A stretch of 11,924 bases of DNA from Candidatus Cloacimonadota bacterium (GCA_023421135.1 JAEZUG010000006.1:1-11924); one strand, 5' to 3'; shown: positions 1 to 6,103, counted from the stretch's first letter. Numbers and translations are program-made. The notes: generated by a model not told the origin, from the letters alone.

Positions 1-559
1 TCACGAGGCCCAGGTTGCCTTTCATGAGAGTACCGAAGAAACCGATCAGAATCAGCACCAGAGCAGCCAAAGCATAGATATTGGGCTTGGGCTTGCCGGC
101 TTCTTCCAGAGGCATCTCAGGCGTTTCTGCAACAACTGAATCTTCTGTGGGTTCGGATTCTCTCAGAGCGTTGGGCTCGGCCAAACTCTCGGTTTGAGCA
201 GGCATCTCTCCCTGTACGGTTCTAAAGGGATCGTTACTGTTTATGCGAGCTGTGGGAGCCGGAGGAGTCACCTGAACGGAATCCTCTGGATTGGTGCGCA
301 CAGAGTCGCCCTCAGCAGGCTTTTCACCGGTCTGCCGTTCCACTTGAGTGGGTTTCTCTCCCAGCACCAGTTGCTTCCCTGTGTAGTAAAAAACCAGATC
401 ACCCTTGGTGGGGGTGGCATCGGCTTGCAGGCTGTCCGCTCCGTTGACAGACTGATTCATAAGTTTCATGGCTTCCTGGGAGCAGCGCACATTAACAAAG
501 GGCAGCAGGAAGCAGATAGCTGCCATGGCGAGCAGCAAAGTGCTGAGTCTGAATTTCAC
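1..559 (-). CDS. Membrane protein with N- and C-proximal hydrophobic segments, 3' end off the window (partial)
   Basis: An open frame of 186 codons runs from a GTG (complement of 557-559) off the left edge without a stop. I chose this start because GGAG (complement of 568-571) lies 8 nt upstream and the N-terminus reads MKFRLSTLLLAMAAICFLLP, a typical signal/anchor segment. Residues about 21-60 follow with FVNVRC. Residues about 68-158 are rich in Pro, Glu, Thr and Ser, which suggests an extended extracytoplasmic linker. A second hydrophobic segment spans about 161-178 (IYALAALVLILIGFFGTL), and the protein continues beyond. It starts 18 bp after the stop of the secreted GyrI-like gene, so the two are probably co-transcribed. 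The pattern of a helix ending in LPFVNVxC, a loop and then further helices resembles poorly characterised multi-pass proteins, but I recognise no named family and assign no function. Confidence 0.75.
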   Translation of the reverse strand, partial: MKFRLSTLLLAMAAICFLLPFVNVRCSQEAMKLMNQSVNGADSLQADATPTKGDLVFYYTGKQLVLGEKPTQVERQTGEKPAEGDSVRTNPEDSVQVTPPAPTARINSNDPFRTVQGEMPAQTESLAEPNALRESEPTEDSVVAETPEMPLEEAGKPKPNIYALAALVLILIGFFGTLMKGNLGLV

Positions 560-577
560 TATTATTTCTCCAGTGTT

Positions 578-1114
578 TTATTCTTGAACGGGAACCCAGA
601 CTTCCACAATTGAATCCGGGCTTTCGGGATTGTATCTGGAACCGTAAACTTCAAAGGAAGGCTGCATCTTGGGCTTCAGATTGGTTTCACGCACCCATGT
701 GCCATAGATGTATTCAAAGACCTTGCTCAGGCCTTCCGCTGATCCCCGATGGGTGAAAACAGCATAGGCAGACGCAGGTATCACCCGACTCACAAAGCCT
801 TCCGGAACTTCTCTCAATTCACGGACTTCCGCAGCAGCCATATAGCCAAAACCAGGCTCGCCCTCAGCATTGAGCTCTTCCGTGTAGTAATTCAGGCCAT
901 AATACTGCTCGCCCACGAGGTTGGGAACTTGGCTCACAGCAGGGATAAATCTGGTCCAAAGCTCCATCATAACCGCAGAATCCATGGTGTTCAAAACTTC
1001 CATGCCCACAACGGTGAAGGCATCTTTCTTGTCCATGCGGACTGCATAATCTTCCTGAGCCAAAAGAGGCAACAAGCAGAGGCACATAGCCAAAGTAAGT
1101 ATAGCGAGTTTCAT
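578..1114 (-). CDS. Secreted GyrI-like / AraC effector-binding domain protein
   Basis: The 178-residue product begins MKLAILTLAMCLCLLPLLAQ, a Sec signal peptide probably cleaved after LLA (about residue 19). The rest looks like a GyrI-like/effector-binding (YdeE-type) domain: an early beta strand (FTVVGMEV), a helix with MMELWTRFIPAV, the GLNYY strand, FGYMAAAEV, the strand/turn VSRVIPASAYAVFTHRG, the helix LSKVFEYIYGTWV, and the terminal FEVYGSRYNP..DSIVEVWVPV. This fold normally binds small hydrophobic or cationic ligands at the C-terminus of AraC/MerR regulators or stands alone in the cytoplasm; some members are reported to hydrolyse cyclopropanoid compounds. No DNA-binding domain is present. 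The start is the ATG at 1112-1114, 6 nt after GGAG, rather than a start 12 codons upstream without a signal peptide. Predicted location is the periplasm or outside the cell. The ligand is unknown. Confidence 0.8.
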   Translation of the reverse strand: MKLAILTLAMCLCLLPLLAQEDYAVRMDKKDAFTVVGMEVLNTMDSAVMMELWTRFIPAVSQVPNLVGEQYYGLNYYTEELNAEGEPGFGYMAAAEVRELREVPEGFVSRVIPASAYAVFTHRGSAEGLSKVFEYIYGTWVRETNLKPKMQPSFEVYGSRYNPESPDSIVEVWVPVQE

Positions 1115-1215
1115 GATCGTCTCCTTTTGACGCAAATCAATGTAAGTCAAGCAATCAGGAATAGGCTATCACGTCAAGCAATTGTTTTCTCCGGGCAGTT
1201 GCATGCTTGAAGCAG

Positions 1216-1308
1216 TGTGAAGCATACATGCCTGTAAAATGATCCCTGTAGGGTTTGTGGCGCTTCAGAGAGCATTAATACTCGTCAACACGTCACCACT
1301 CCACCACG
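1216..1308 (+). repeat. ~93-bp direct repeat, left copy
   Basis: It begins TGTGAAGCATACATGCC and ends CACCACTCCACCACG. It matches 4196-4288 in the same orientation at 88 of 93 positions with no gaps, by hand count. Within it TGAAGC and GCTTCA can pair over a ~38-nt loop. Together with the right copy it brackets the beta-helix surface protein gene and the REP-like element. Confidence 0.9.
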
Positions 1309-1650
1309 CTTCCACAACACCACGATTTAATCACACTATACTCTGTTTGAAAGATCAAAAGAAGCCATCTCGCTAATCGGACATCGTACATCGTGAGACC
1401 TCCTATCACCTCTATCAGGAGGACGCTTCCCTCTTCTAGGGGACACTTTCCTCCGCAAACCCATAAAGTGATTCTTCTCATACTCTTGGACAAACGAACT
1501 TTTCTTCCCTCCCGTAGACCCGGTAGGGGTTTCTGGAGCGCAAACACCGTTCCCACCATCTCATTAAGACTATTGAATAATTATCAGTTCCCAGTAATGC
1601 CGAGAAAATACGCCAGAGTACACCCATTACCACCCAATGTTCACATTATG

Positions 1651-1783
1651 TCATTCCTGCGAAGGCAGGAATCCACTGGCGTTACAACTCATTGTACAAC
1701 ATCTGGTTAACATGTTTATGGATTCCTGCCTTCCCACCCCACCAAACCGCAAGCGGTTTGGCGAGGCCCCGTCGCAGGAATGA
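1651..1783. repeat. REP/MITE-like inverted repeat with a second palindrome inserted in its right arm
   Basis: The left arm (1651-1675) contains the hairpin ATTCCTGC-GAAG-GCAGGAAT followed by CCA. The right arm is its reverse complement but is split: the outer part is at 1719-1733 and the end at about 1773-1783. The ~40 bp between carries its own 9-bp palindrome, CCAAACCGC-AA-GCGGTTTGG (1742-1761). The arm type (TCATTCCTGCGAAGGCAGG) resembles intergenic REP/MITE-like repeats seen in many bacteria. It lies about 70 bp beyond the stop of the surface protein gene and could act as a transcript-end hairpin. Confidence 0.8.
1742..1761. repeat. Near-perfect 20-bp palindrome nested in the REP-like element
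   Basis: CCAAACCGC and GCGGTTTGG are exact reverse complements separated by AA. The palindrome sits inside the right arm of the larger inverted repeat and interrupts its match to the left arm, which suggests it arrived later. Confidence 0.8.
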
Positions 1784-1816
1784 CGATACGCGGAGCAGGG
1801 AGAAGAAACCTAATAC

Positions 1817-1839
1817 GCACCATGTTTTGCGGCATGTGC
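1817..1839 (-). terminator. Weak candidate terminator hairpin after the surface protein gene
   Basis: About 11 nt after the TAG stop (minus strand), GCACATG can pair with CATGGTGC with one bulged base and an 8-nt loop. The following GTATTAGGTTTCTTCTCC is only moderately T-rich, so this is a weak intrinsic terminator at best. The REP-like element further on is an alternative end point. Confidence 0.25.
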
Positions 1840-1850
1840 AACGGTCTCTG

Positions 1851-4019
1851 CTATTTTATTAGCGTCATTTTATGAGTTTGAGATTTGCCATTCATCTCAA
1901 TTCCGACAAAATATACGCTCGAACTTACAGCAGTTCCCTTCTCGTCAAGCCCGTTCCAAACAACACTGTGATGGCCTTGAGATAGAAACCCATTGTAGAG
2001 CATCTTAACTCTTTGACCCTTGATATTAAACACGGACAGTTTGGTAGTTCCTGCTTGAGGAGTAATAAAACTGATCGTGGTCGTTGGATTGAAAGGGTTG
2101 GGATAATTAACAAGCCCGAAATCTATGGGTTCAGGTGACTGCGGATTTTCTTCATTGGCTACATTGGTGCGCACAAGCGGTATGTTTAGAATAGCGTCCT
2201 CTCCCAGAGTAACTTGGACATTGGGAATGATCAAGTCATTATAATCCCAACGGCTTGCCTTTACCGTATAATTCCCCGCTCCGGAAGGATATTGGAAGCA
2301 ACCCAGGGAGTCGCTGAATTCAGGCAATTTGTTCACAATCTCGATCTTCACGCAGTCAACAGGTAATCCTGATACTGAATCATAAACATAACCATTGATC
2401 CCTCCACTATAGACCGAGTTATATTCATATGCTCCGATATCTACCGTGCGAGGCCCATTAGGTACTCCTGGAGCGATGCGCTTGTGGTACCTGATGTCGC
2501 ATTCAGGCAGATCAGGACGGTAAGCACCAGCATCTATACACGGTGAATTAGATAACAAACTGTAATCAGCATTCAAGGTGTCTGCAAACATCGGATCGGC
2601 TACAATATTGCCTTCACCAACAATAGATGAACCCTGAGGTATTGGAATACTGAGGCAGTTGTTATATAATAATGGGTAGAACCCATCATCAAACTGCCCA
2701 AAGCCATAAGTTATATCTATGATATTATTCGTATAGTTTGTATGATAATTACCTGTAGAAAAATGTAATGTGTTGTAACCGAGAATTGTATTATTATATA
2801 TAAACGGAGAAGTATCTTGGACGTTTACTGCATAGGATTCAATAGATCCTAAGTATCTTACCAGATTGTTAAAGAACCTGATCTGTCCACCCTGATAAGC
2901 AGGATTCAAATTCTCGAATTTTAATGTCGGTACAGGAAAGTTGTTCTCTATGGTGTTGTTATATATATAAGATGTAGTAGCATTTGCCATCATTGTCTTA
3001 ACCTGAACACAGCCAGACAAAAAGTTATCTGAAACATAGTTTATTCCAAAACCGTCTGAACCAAGAATAAGTGGAGAATTACTGGGATTTGCATCCTCAG
3101 GCTTGATCAATTGATTCCTTCTTGCATAAACTGTATCTGTTACAGCATATGATGAACACCCCCAACCACCCATGCCGTTATTAAGCAAATTTCCATAGCT
3201 ACTTACTGAGCCAAATTCGGATCTGTAGTCTCCCGATTGCTCACTTCTACCGACAAAATTGTCGGCTATATTATTTAGATATAGAATATCCATATAATAT
3301 CCAACTGGCCCCAATCCTGCCGTTCCCGTAAAGTAGCATTTGGCAATTGTCACTTTATAATGATTCTCAGGTTCCGGTTCGGGAGCGGCACTGAATCCTA
3401 TAAACCCAGTCATACCGAACGGAGTGGGATAAGTATCATTTATAGATATAAATCTGCAGTCATATATCAAAATATCATCTTGCAAAAAACCCGTGCGTAT
3501 GGCATTTAGGTTATTCTCGAAAGTACAGCTCCGGACATAGATAACTCCGTTATCAAAATCAATCGCAGCCAAGGACCATTCCCCTGGAATATAATCACAG
3601 AAAAAGGAATTCCTGAATTCACAAAACTCGAAGGATGATATTGGTGCATTGGGACATATATAAATACCCCCCCATCTATAATCGTGATCTGGCTGATACT
3701 TGTCGAAGATAATCGGATTAACAGATGTTCCAACAGCATTAATAGTACCATTGACAATGACCATCTTTGCCAGAGGCTGGTTATTACCACTCCACATGAA
3801 ATTATTGATATTGTTCTTATCTGCTCCTGAACTCAGTACATGTGTGCCAGGTAAGATAGTAAGCGTAGCCCCGGAATCAATATAAAGAAAGGATGTTATG
3901 ATATATGGGTTATTGTCAGGGGTCCAGGTAGCATTTTGAGTAATTTGACCACCAACTTCGATACATGGTAGTGTAGATACTACTAAAGTTAAGATCAAGA
4001 AAAATAGAATTCGTTTCAT
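1851..4019 (-). CDS. Exported right-handed beta-helix surface protein with carboxypeptidase-regulatory-like and T9SS type A sorting domains
   Basis: The 722-residue product starts MKRILFFLILTLVVSTLP, a Sec signal peptide (about 1-24). Residues about 44-495 read as a right-handed parallel beta-helix: the opening SGATLTILPGTHV and VNGTINAVGTSVNPIIF segments, WGGI, then many N-rich turns (YIYNNTIENN, FIYNNTILG) and the closing SPCIDAG...VDIGAYEY (to 533). Residues about 540-617 resemble a carboxypeptidase-regulatory-like beta-sandwich (GYVYDSVSGLPV). The tail from about 638 (NYPNPFNPTTTISF to KMTLIK) is a FlgD-like/T9SS type A sorting domain, so export across the outer membrane and surface anchoring or release is expected. 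Such proteins often act in adhesion or polysaccharide binding; no lyase residues can be assigned. Upstream in-frame starts exist at 4031 (ATG) and 4067 (GTG); I chose 4019 because GAGAG lies 5 nt upstream and the signal peptide begins there. The gene is visibly AT-richer than its neighbours (15 G+C of 60 at 2701-2760, against 34 of 60 at 8041-8100 in glyA). Confidence 0.85.
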   Translation of the reverse strand: MKRILFFLILTLVVSTLPCIEVGGQITQNATWTPDNNPYIITSFLYIDSGATLTILPGTHVLSSGADKNNINNFMWSGNNQPLAKMVIVNGTINAVGTSVNPIIFDKYQPDHDYRWGGIYICPNAPISSFEFCEFRNSFFCDYIPGEWSLAAIDFDNGVIYVRSCTFENNLNAIRTGFLQDDILIYDCRFISINDTYPTPFGMTGFIGFSAAPEPEPENHYKVTIAKCYFTGTAGLGPVGYYMDILYLNNIADNFVGRSEQSGDYRSEFGSVSSYGNLLNNGMGGWGCSSYAVTDTVYARRNQLIKPEDANPSNSPLILGSDGFGINYVSDNFLSGCVQVKTMMANATTSYIYNNTIENNFPVPTLKFENLNPAYQGGQIRFFNNLVRYLGSIESYAVNVQDTSPFIYNNTILGYNTLHFSTGNYHTNYTNNIIDITYGFGQFDDGFYPLLYNNCLSIPIPQGSSIVGEGNIVADPMFADTLNADYSLLSNSPCIDAGAYRPDLPECDIRYHKRIAPGVPNGPRTVDIGAYEYNSVYSGGINGYVYDSVSGLPVDCVKIEIVNKLPEFSDSLGCFQYPSGAGNYTVKASRWDYNDLIIPNVQVTLGEDAILNIPLVRTNVANEENPQSPEPIDFGLVNYPNPFNPTTTISFITPQAGTTKLSVFNIKGQRVKMLYNGFLSQGHHSVVWNGLDEKGTAVSSSVYFVGIEMNGKSQTHKMTLIK

Positions 4020-4038
4020 GTTTACTCTCATTACCCGG

Positions 4039-4059
4039 GCTTTGGCTTTAAGCCAAAGC
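4039..4059 (-). promoter_or_regulatory. Leader hairpin upstream of the surface protein gene
   Basis: GCTTTGGCT and AGCCAAAGC are exact reverse complements separated by TAA: a 9-bp stem on a 3-nt loop, ending about 20 nt before the chosen ATG. If transcription starts further upstream, this hairpin would lie in the 5' leader and could affect translation or mRNA stability. It also overlaps the first codons of the alternative GTG start at 4067, which argues against that start. Confidence 0.55.
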
Positions 4060-4091
4060 GTTATCACTAATTTATACTTTACACAAATTAC

Positions 4092-4112
4092 TTTTCACCA
4101 TCAGCGTGAAAA
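4092..4112. repeat. 7-bp inverted repeat upstream of the surface protein gene
   Basis: TTTTCAC and GTGAAAA pair perfectly across a 7-nt loop. It lies upstream of the AT-rich TATAAA (complement, about 4070-4076), which could be a -10 box for the leftward gene, so it could be an operator. The evidence is sequence symmetry only. Confidence 0.35.
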
Positions 4113-4195
4113 AGCCACGGTACTAGTTTCACATACTTAAAGAATGCGTCAAGAACTATTTATGCCGCATCTTTTGCATCCCATATTTGTGGAGA

Positions 4196-4288
4196 TGTGA
4201 AGCATACATGCCCGCAAAATGATCCCTGTACGGTTTGTGGCGCTTCAGAGAGCATTAATACTCGCCACCACGTCACCACTCCACCACG
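4196..4288 (+). repeat. ~93-bp direct repeat, right copy
   Basis: It matches the copy at 1216-1308 with five substitutions and no gaps. The similarity ends on the left near TGTGA and on the right after CCACCACG, beyond which the two flanks are unrelated. Confidence 0.9.
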
Positions 4289-4303
4289 TCCCTCACTCGC
4301 TTC

Positions 4304-4344
4304 TTTAACCTATCCTTAACCTTTCTTTAACCTATCATTAACCT
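4304..4344 (+). promoter_or_regulatory. Pho-box-like operator: four TTAACCT heptamers at 11-bp spacing
   Basis: TTAACCT occurs at 4305, 4316, 4327 and 4338, each exactly 11 bp from the last. Written as 8-mers with 3-bp spacers they are TTTAACCT, CTTAACCT, TTTAACCT and ATTAACCT, the layout described for the cyanobacterial Pho box (tandem CTTAACCT) and similar to Bacillus PhoP TTAACA-type repeats. Response regulators of the OmpR/PhoB class bind such direct repeats on one face of DNA. The same stretch can be read as a 22-bp tandem duplication (4301-4322, 4323-4344) with one mismatch. An inverted GGTTAAGG follows at 4346-4353. The bound regulator and target promoter are inferences. Confidence 0.5.
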
Positions 4345-4371
4345 TGGTTAAGGAAAGGCTTATCCTATAGT
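4344..4371 (+). promoter_or_regulatory. Candidate promoter next to the TTAACCT repeats
   Basis: TTGGTT (4344-4349) and TATAGT (4366-4371) are separated by 16 bp, with the -35-like box abutting the last TTAACCT repeat, as expected for activation by a PhoB-class protein. It would read rightward toward the lipoprotein operon. The match to consensus is moderate. Confidence 0.3.
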
Positions 4372-4504
4372 AAGTTATGGATAATCAGTGTAACGGGGAA
4401 GCTATCTGTATGTCTGGAAGGCAAATAAAAGCAATTGTGCTGCAGTGTGAGACAAGCTCATCTGCTCAGCAATGTCTTCTGGGGAGATTGCCATAAAACA
4501 GCAC

Positions 4505-4533
4505 TTGACAGATTCTTGCGTATTTATGATAAT
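4505..4533 (+). promoter_or_regulatory. Sigma70-type promoter of the lpoB-ptb-ptb-rpiB-glyA operon
   Basis: A perfect TTGACA (4505-4510) is followed after 17 bp by GATAAT (4528-4533), one base from the TATAAT consensus. Transcription would start near 4540, leaving a leader of about 60 nt before the lipoprotein start. Confidence 0.75.
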
Positions 4534-4603
4534 GGACGGAAGCTCGTAAAAGGGTACAAAAACCCGTGTGAGCTAATCTTATGTGCCTGAAACTGGAGAA
4601 GAA

Positions 4604-5182
4604 ATGCGTCACGTTTTGTTTATCGGATTACTTTGTATCGGCCTGGTCCTATCCGGCTGTTATTTCTGCAAGAAGCATGAGCCCGCTCCCATGCCCGAGC
4701 CGGTGGAAAACCCCACTGATAACGCAGTTCAGCAAGGCTGGACTCCCGAGCACTTCAGAGAAGCCGCCCGAGGCCTCACTGCCGATCTCCTGAGCGCCTC
4801 CTGGTATCAGGATTTCAGCGCAGCAGAGACCAGAAAGCCCGTTATCATGATCCTTTCCGTGCAAAACCTGACCGAAGAACACATCTCAGCAGAGAACCTG
4901 AGCAGAGATCTTTCCCGCGAGCTGCTGCGCAGCGGCAGAGTTACCTTTGTTGCCCCCCGCGAAGACCGTCCGCTCAATCCTGATAACCCCGAACCTACTG
5001 AGGGCATTGCTGAATCCACCGGTGCAGATTTTGCCATCAAGGGCAGTATCGTCAGAACCGGAGCCCTGGGCGAAAACCTGCGCAGCAAGCTCTATGAAGT
5101 CGAGCTGAGCCTGGTTAATCTCAAGAGTGGCGAGCTGGCTCACCGCTGTTCCCACACCGTGCAAATACAAATACACAGATAG
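4604..5182 (+). CDS. LpoB-like lipoprotein (putative penicillin-binding protein activator)
   Basis: The 192-residue product begins with a lipoprotein signal peptide ending in the lipobox LVLSGC (lipidated Cys19), then a Pro/Glu-rich linker (about 25-45). Residues about 46-190 resemble the LpoB/penicillin-binding protein activator domain: KPVIMILSVQNLTEEHI, the helix LSRDLSRELLRSG, the strand VTFVAPR, then GIAESTGADFAIKGSIV and YEVELSLVNLKSGEL. Such lipoproteins sit in the outer membrane and, in E. coli, LpoB stimulates the peptidoglycan synthase PBP1b; here the partner is unknown. I chose the ATG at 4604 (GGAG 5 nt upstream) over a GTG at 4583, which would put seven charged residues before the signal. 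After GEL the family usually has a Trp and a short basic tail; this protein has AHRCSHTVQIQIHR, so its last strand diverges. It is the first gene of the operon, 13 bp before ptb. Family assignment is fairly sure, the biochemical role less so. Confidence 0.75.
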   Translation: MRHVLFIGLLCIGLVLSGCYFCKKHEPAPMPEPVENPTDNAVQQGWTPEHFREAARGLTADLLSASWYQDFSAAETRKPVIMILSVQNLTEEHISAENLSRDLSRELLRSGRVTFVAPREDRPLNPDNPEPTEGIAESTGADFAIKGSIVRTGALGENLRSKLYEVELSLVNLKSGELAHRCSHTVQIQIHR

Positions 5183-5195
5183 ATTAGGAGAGAGA

Positions 5196-6098
5196 ATGCC
5201 CATCACAAAGCTCGATCAAATGTATGAAGTTTTGGCATCCCGCACCAAGAAGCGCCTCGTCGCTGCCTGGGCGGTGGATGCTCATACCGTTGTTGCTGCC
5301 GCAGAAGGTGTGAAAAAAGGTATCATCGAAGCCACGCTGGTGGGCGATGAAGCCCAGATTACCAAGGTCTGCCGGGAGCATCAGATTGACCCCTCCATCT
5401 TCAATATCGTGCAGGCGGATAACGACATAGCCGCTGCCAATCTGGCCGTTAGCCTCATCAACCAGGGCAAAGGCGATTTCCTCATGAAAGGCCTGCTTTC
5501 CACAGATCGCTATATGAGAGCCATTCTGAACAAGGAAACCGGACTCATGGATCCCGGAGCTGTGCTGTCTCACGTCACCGTGATTGAGCCGCCGGCTTAT
5601 CATAAGCTATTGATCGTGGGTGATGTAGCGATCATCCCGCTGCCGGATCTGAACCAGAAGATAGCCATCACCAACTACCTGATCAAAACCGCTAAGTTTT
5701 TGGGCATCGAGAAGCCCAAGGTCGGGATCGTGGCTCCCAGCGAGCAGGTGCTGCCCAAGGTGATCTCCAGCGTGGAAGCTTCCATTATCAGCAAGATGAG
5801 CCACCGCGGCCAGATCAAGGACGCCATTGTGGAAGGCCCTCTGGGTATGGATGTGATCATCGATAAAGAAAGTGCGGATATCAAAGGGCTGAAGAGTGAA
5901 GTCTGCGGAGATGCGGATTGTATCCTCTTCCCCGCTATAGAAGCCGGAAACGTGTTTTACAAGACCATGACCAAGTTCTGTGGTGCAGAACTTTGTGCCA
6001 TCGTGATGGGTGCCCGGGTGCCGGCTGTGCTATCCTCCCGGGGAGACAGCGAGCAGACCAAGCTCTATAGCATCGCTTTGGCAGCAATGATGGCTTGA
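5196..6098 (+). CDS. ptb: Phosphate butyryltransferase-family enzyme, copy 1
   Basis: Phosphate butyryltransferase (EC 2.3.1.19) exchanges CoA for phosphate on butyryl-CoA or related acyl-CoAs, giving an acyl phosphate that a kinase can use to make ATP in the cytoplasm. The 300-residue length equals that of clostridial Ptb. Family signatures are present: FLMKGL (95-100), RAILNKETGL (108-117), SKMSHRGQIK (199-208), EGPL (213-216), GDADCILFPAIEAGN (238-252) and SSRGDS (280-285). The ATG at 5196 follows AGGAGAGA by a few bases; a frame-consistent start at 5127 inside the lipoprotein gene is not needed. Its stop overlaps the region where the second paralogue begins. It could equally act on branched-chain acyl-CoA from amino-acid fermentation, or on acetyl-CoA; sequence alone does not settle the substrate. 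Confidence 0.9.
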   Translation: MPITKLDQMYEVLASRTKKRLVAAWAVDAHTVVAAAEGVKKGIIEATLVGDEAQITKVCREHQIDPSIFNIVQADNDIAAANLAVSLINQGKGDFLMKGLLSTDRYMRAILNKETGLMDPGAVLSHVTVIEPPAYHKLLIVGDVAIIPLPDLNQKIAITNYLIKTAKFLGIEKPKVGIVAPSEQVLPKVISSVEASIISKMSHRGQIKDAIVEGPLGMDVIIDKESADIKGLKSEVCGDADCILFPAIEAGNVFYKTMTKFCGAELCAIVMGARVPAVLSSRGDSEQTKLYSIALAAMMA

Positions 6099-6103
6099 AG
6101 ACT

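Larger units (their letters stand above)
1115..1850. other. 736-bp non-coding stretch between the minus-strand genes, with repeats
   Basis: No convincing gene lies here. From left to right it holds the leader of the GyrI-like gene with a 10-bp direct repeat GTCAAGCAAT (1146-1155 and 1173-1182, which could be an operator), one copy of the ~93-bp direct repeat (1216-1308), about 340 bp with no recognisable structure, and the nested REP/MITE-like element (1651-1783). A weak hairpin follows the stop of the surface protein gene. Frames of about 88 codons (minus, 1559-1293) and 105 codons (plus, 1393-1710) exist but overlap the repeats, lack ribosome-binding sites and show no recognisable protein family. 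I found no convincing sigma70 promoter for the leftward operon. Confidence 0.6.
4020..4603. other. 584-bp divergent intergenic region rich in regulatory structure
   Basis: It separates the leftward surface protein gene from the rightward lpoB-ptb operon. In order it contains the 21-nt leader hairpin (4039-4059), a second 7-bp stem hairpin TTTTCAC/GTGAAAA (4092-4112), the right copy of the ~93-bp direct repeat (4196-4288), four phased TTAACCT heptamers (4304-4344), a weak promoter-like pair next to them, and a near-consensus sigma70 promoter (4505-4533). A 39-codon frame at 4377-4496 has no ribosome-binding site and I do not call it a gene. Confidence 0.6.

Noticed and set aside
194..613. A 139-codon plus-strand frame
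   Set aside because: It is antisense to the GTG-started membrane gene, whose signal peptide, linker and helix pattern are far more protein-like.
1293..1559. An 88-codon minus-strand frame
   Set aside because: It overlaps the direct repeat, lacks a ribosome-binding site, matches no family I recognise and has an erratic composition.
1393..1710. A 105-codon plus-strand frame
   Set aside because: It runs into the REP-like inverted repeat, has no Shine-Dalgarno and shows no protein-like pattern.
4301..4344. A CRISPR-like or iteron array
   Set aside because: Units are 11 or 22 bp with no spacers of variable sequence and there are no cas or rep genes; an operator or simple tandem repeat fits better.
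4374..4382. A DnaA-box-like TTATCCATA (complement) near AT-rich TTAACCT repeats, suggesting an origin
   Set aside because: Only one box is visible and there is no dnaA, dnaN or other origin-associated gene nearby.
4377..4496. A 39-codon frame with four cysteines downstream of the TTAACCT repeats
   Set aside because: There is no ribosome-binding site and no recognisable feature; it could be a leader peptide but nothing supports translation.
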